The position numbers and the translations under genes were made by a program. Source: Pseudorhodoferax aquiterrae (GTDB taxonomy: Bacteria > Pseudomonadota > Gammaproteobacteria > Burkholderiales > Burkholderiaceae_C). From it: a DNA stretch of 64,000 bases. The stretch's first letter is position 1, and every line of letters starts with the position of its first letter. Of this stretch, positions 60,836 through 64,000 are shown piece after piece. Under the pieces are notes generated by a model. That model was not told where the DNA came from. It was given only the letters and a program-made list of their open reading frames with translations, and searched no databases. The DNA lies in contig NZ_BMYK01000004.1 in assembly GCF_014652235.1 (NCBI RefSeq), positions 124,001 to 188,000 of the forward strand, in the 5' to 3' direction.

Positions 60836-63800
60836 ATGAACGCACCGCTGCCCGAGCACATCCGCAAGGCGCTAGAGACCGTCACGCTCGACGACAAGTA
60901 CAGCCTGGACCACGGCCGCGCCTTCATGAGCGGCGTGCAGGCCCTGGTCAAGCTGCCCATGCTGCAGCGCCTGCGCGATGCGCAGGTGGGCAAGAACACC
61001 GCCGGCTTCATCAGCGGCTACCGTGGGTCGCCGCTGGGCGGCTACGACCAGGCGCTCTGGAAGGCCAGCAAGTACCTCAAGGCGCAGAACATCGTGTTCC
61101 AGCCCGGCGTGAACGAGGAGCTGGCGGCCACGGCGCTGTGGGGCACGCAGCAGCTGGGCTTCTCCCCGCCGGGCACCAACAAGTTCGACGGCGTGTTCGG
61201 CATCTGGTACGGCAAGGGACCGGGCGTGGACCGCTGCTCGGACGTGTTCAAGCACGCCAACATGGCCGGCACCACGCCCTGGGGCGGTGTGATCGCGGTG
61301 GCCGGCGACGACCATGTCTCCAAGAGCTCGACCGCCGCGCACCAGAGCGACCACATCTTCAAGGCCTGCGGCCTGCCGGTGTTCTTCCCGACGAACGTGC
61401 AGGAGATCCTGGACCTGGGGCTGCACGCCTTCGCCATGAGCCGCTTCTCGGGCGTGTGGGCCGGCATGAAGACCATCCAGGAGATCGTCGAGTCCAGCGC
61501 CACGGCGATGATCGACCCGGACCGGGTGCAGATCCGCCTTCCCACCGACTTCGAGATGCCGCCCGGCGGCGTGCACATCCGCTGGCCCGACCATGCGCTC
61601 GAGCAGGAGGCCCGGCTGTTCCACTACAAGTGGTACGCCGCGCTGGCCTACATCCGCGCCAACCGGCTCAACCACAACGTGATCGAGGGCCCGAATGACC
61701 GCTACGGCCTGATCGCCAGCGGCAAGGCCTACAACGACACCCGCCAGGCCCTGCTCGACCTGGGCCTGGACGACGCCACCTGCCGCCAGCTCGGCATCCG
61801 GCTGCACAAGGTGGGCGTGGTCTGGCCACTGGAAGCCCAGCTCACGCGCGATTTCGCCACCGGCCTGCAGGAGATCCTGGTGGTGGAGGAAAAGCGCCAG
61901 GTCATCGAATACCAGCTCAAGGAAGAGCTGTACAACTGGCGCTCCGATGTGCGACCCAATGTGCTCGGCAAGTTCAACGAGGTCGAAGGCGACTTCTCGG
62001 GCGGCGAATGGTCCATGGCCAACCCCACGGCCAACACCTTGCTGCGCGCCAATGCCGACCTCTCGCCCGCGCTGATCGCCAAGGCGCTGGCCCAGCGGCT
62101 GCAGAAGACCGGCGTGCTGGCGGCCGGCGGGGCCGACATGGTGGCGCGCGTGGACGCGCAGCTGGCCATCCTGGAGGCCAAGGAACGTTCCATGCAAAAG
62201 CTGGAGCTGGGCGGCGTGCAGGGCGCCGACCGGCTGCCCTGGTTCTGCTCGGGCTGCCCGCACAACACCTCCACCAAGGTGCCCGAGGGTTCGCGCGCCA
62301 TGGGCGGCATCGGCTGCCATTTCATGGCCACCTGGATGGACCGCTCGACCATCGGATTCACCCAGATGGGCGGCGAGGGCGTGCCCTGGGTCGGCCAGCA
62401 GCCGTTCACGACCGACCAGCACATCTTCGCCAACCTGGGCGACGGCACCTACTTCCACAGCGGCCTGCTGGCGATCCGCCAGTCCATCGCGGCCGGCGTC
62501 AACATCACCTACAAGATCCTCTACAACGACGCGGTGGCCATGACCGGTGGCCAGCAGGTGGGCGAGCGGCCGGAAGGCCATTCGGTGCTGCAGATCGCCG
62601 AGAGCCTGCATGCGGAAGGCGCCAAGAAGGTCGTGGTCGTGACCGACGAGCCCGAGAAATACCAGGGCGTGGCGATCCCGGGCGACCAGGTCACCGTGCA
62701 CCACCGCGACCGGCTGGACGAGATCCAGCGCGAGTTCCGCGCCATTGCGGGCACCACGGCCATCATCTACGACCAGACCTGCGCCACCGAGAAGCGCCGC
62801 CGCCGCAAGCGCGGCACCGCGGTGGATCCGGCCAAGCGCGTGGTCATCAACGAACTCGTCTGCGAGGGCTGCGGCGACTGCAGCGTGCAATCCAACTGCC
62901 TGTCGGTGGAACCGCTGGAGACCGAGTTCGGCCGCAAGCGCCAGATCAACCAGAGCAGCTGCAACAAGGACATGAGCTGCCTCAAGGGCTTCTGCCCGAG
63001 CTTCGTGACCGTGGAGGGCGGCAAGCTCAAGGGCAAGTCCAAGGCGCAGGCACCGTCACCGTTCGATCTGGGCCCGCTGCCCGAGCCGCAGCTGCCGGCG
63101 CTGACGGGCACCTGGGGCATCGTGGTCGCCGGTGTCGGCGGCACCGGCGTCATCACGATCGGCCAGCTGCTGGGCGTGGCTGCCCACCTGGAGGGCAAGG
63201 GCATCGTCACGCAGGACGCGGCAGGCCTGGCGCAAAAGGGCGGCGCCACCTGGAGCCATGTGCTGATCGGTCCGCAGCAGGACGACATCCGCACCACGCG
63301 CGTGTCCATGGCCGCGGCCGACCTCATCCTCGGCTGCGACCCGCTGGTGACGGCGGGCAAGGAATCCACCATGCGCATGCGCGAGGGCCGCACGCATGTG
63401 GCGCTCAACGTGCACGGCGCGCCCACGGCCGCCTTCGTCAAGAACACCGAGTGGCAGAACCCGGCCGAGGCCTGCGCGGCCGAACTCGCGCAGATCGTGG
63501 GCGAGGCCGGCCTGGGCCGCTTCGACGCCGACGCCGCCGCCACCCGGCTCATGGGCGACACCATCTACGTGAACCCCATGATGCTGGGCTATGCCTGGCA
63601 GAAGGGCTGGATTCCGCTGGCCTTCGATTCGCTGATGCGCGCGATCGAACTCAACGCCGTGGCCGTGGAGCAGAACAAGGCCGCCTTCGCCTGGGGCCGC
63701 CGCGCGGCCGCCGAGCCGGCGGCGATGGAGCAACTGCTGGCCGGTGGCAGCGCCAAGGTGCAGGTCATCGACTTCAAGAAGCGCGAGACGCTGGACCAGC

Positions 63801-64000
63801 TCGTCGCGCGCCGCGTGGAGTTCCTGACCGGTTACCAGAACGCCGCCTACGCCGCCGAGTACCAGGCCTTCGTGGAGAAGGTGCGCGCGCGCGAGCAGGC
63901 CATGGGTGCGCCCAAACACCTGCCGCTCAGCGAGGCCGTGGCGCGCTACCTGTTCAAGCTCATGGCCTACAAGGACGAGTACGAGGTCGCGCGGCTGCAC
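60836..64000 (+). CDS. Indolepyruvate ferredoxin oxidoreductase, fused alpha-gamma type (3' end outside window)
   Basis: 1055 codons are open to the window edge; family members are about 1150-1200 residues, so the C-terminus is missing. The order is the N-terminal pyrimidine domain (TAGFISGYRGSPLGGYDQALW), and the ThDP region with LPWFCSGCPHNTSTKVPEGSRAMGGIGCHFMATWMDR and GDGTYFHSGLLAIRQSIAAGVNITYKILYNDAVAMTGGQ. Two cysteine clusters follow (CEGCGDCSVQSNC and CNKDMSCLKGFCPSF), then the gamma domain (GVGGTGVITIGQLLGVAAH). The enzyme oxidatively decarboxylates aryl- or branched 2-oxo acids to acyl-CoA. The divergent Lrp-type gene is its likely regulator. ATG 60836 is chosen for the family start MNAPLPEHIRKALE. 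Confidence 0.95.
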   Translation, partial: MNAPLPEHIRKALETVTLDDKYSLDHGRAFMSGVQALVKLPMLQRLRDAQVGKNTAGFISGYRGSPLGGYDQALWKASKYLKAQNIVFQPGVNEELAATALWGTQQLGFSPPGTNKFDGVFGIWYGKGPGVDRCSDVFKHANMAGTTPWGGVIAVAGDDHVSKSSTAAHQSDHIFKACGLPVFFPTNVQEILDLGLHAFAMSRFSGVWAGMKTIQEIVESSATAMIDPDRVQIRLPTDFEMPPGGVHIRWPDHALEQEARLFHYKWYAALAYIRANRLNHNVIEGPNDRYGLIASGKAYNDTRQALLDLGLDDATCRQLGIRLHKVGVVWPLEAQLTRDFATGLQEILVVEEKRQVIEYQLKEELYNWRSDVRPNVLGKFNEVEGDFSGGEWSMANPTANTLLRANADLSPALIAKALAQRLQKTGVLAAGGADMVARVDAQLAILEAKERSMQKLELGGVQGADRLPWFCSGCPHNTSTKVPEGSRAMGGIGCHFMATWMDRSTIGFTQMGGEGVPWVGQQPFTTDQHIFANLGDGTYFHSGLLAIRQSIAAGVNITYKILYNDAVAMTGGQQVGERPEGHSVLQIAESLHAEGAKKVVVVTDEPEKYQGVAIPGDQVTVHHRDRLDEIQREFRAIAGTTAIIYDQTCATEKRRRRKRGTAVDPAKRVVINELVCEGCGDCSVQSNCLSVEPLETEFGRKRQINQSSCNKDMSCLKGFCPSFVTVEGGKLKGKSKAQAPSPFDLGPLPEPQLPALTGTWGIVVAGVGGTGVITIGQLLGVAAHLEGKGIVTQDAAGLAQKGGATWSHVLIGPQQDDIRTTRVSMAAADLILGCDPLVTAGKESTMRMREGRTHVALNVHGAPTAAFVKNTEWQNPAEACAAELAQIVGEAGLGRFDADAAATRLMGDTIYVNPMMLGYAWQKGWIPLAFDSLMRAIELNAVAVEQNKAAFAWGRRAAAEPAAMEQLLAGGSAKVQVIDFKKRETLDQLVARRVEFLTGYQNAAYAAEYQAFVEKVRAREQAMGAPKHLPLSEAVARYLFKLMAYKDEYEVARLH

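Noticed and set aside
60718-61698. A 326-codon plus-strand ORF
   Set aside because: It is an alternate frame of the indolepyruvate ferredoxin oxidoreductase gene, which reads cleanly from 60836 to the window edge.

Overview
The window is very GC-rich, densely packed DNA from a betaproteobacterium, most likely a member of the Comamonadaceae (Acidovorax/Variovorax/Xenophilus-like). The reasons are the gatCAB / mreBCD-mrdA divergent block, the orphan Bug-type periplasmic receptor, the exosortase with a VIT-vWA target, and family-typical small palindromic repeats between genes. No insertion sequence, prophage, rRNA, tRNA or CRISPR array was seen. Many genes overlap by ATGA, GTGA or TTGA, so translational coupling is the rule. 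About 65 protein genes are called.

Region 1 (1-13.9 kb) is accessory. It holds a vapBC module whose genes are separated by two imperfect 60-bp repeats, a MOSC protein, a LysR/PPOX pair, and a four-gene exosortase operon (VIT-vWA surface protein with a PEP sorting tail, exosortase, EpsI-like partner, GT51 transglycosylase). A GFA-family gene follows, preceded by a 15-codon cysteine-rich upstream ORF. Then come an SDR/hydrolase pair under a TetR regulator with two clear operators, the two-component system creBC, and a FitAB-like toxin-antitoxin pair with a perfect operator.

Region 2 (14-23.8 kb) holds a 969-residue protein that joins a peptidoglycan-binding, a GH19-like, a papain-like and an alpha/beta-hydrolase domain; RidA; an Lrp-type regulator divergent from a cysteine desulfurase-rhodanese fusion; and an operon of Bug receptor, flavin monooxygenase, double AhpD/CMD-domain protein and a lone lipoyl (GcvH-like) carrier.

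Region 3 (23.8-46.9 kb) is two nitrogen/carbon scavenging islands. On the minus strand a LysR gene precedes cupin, DUF1445, a TRAP transporter, DUF2848 and amidase genes, for an unidentified amide or lactam. On the plus strand are allophanate hydrolase, a NitT/TauT-type ABC transporter, AtzG, AtzE, an AtzH/HpxZ-like protein, a BMP-type ABC transporter, formamidase and two biuret-hydrolase-like cysteine hydrolases, closed by a GntR regulator. A 16-bp palindrome in front of the allophanate hydrolase gene fits a GntR operator. A ParDE-like toxin-antitoxin pair lies between the two islands.

Region 4 (46.9-64 kb) is mostly core. It contains LysR with an SGNH hydrolase, exonuclease III facing pyrE from overlapping translation signals, gatCAB facing mreBCD-mrdA, a strong bidirectional terminator with a low-GC structured stretch, a small unknown gene, and an Lrp regulator divergent from a giant indolepyruvate ferredoxin oxidoreductase gene that runs off the window.
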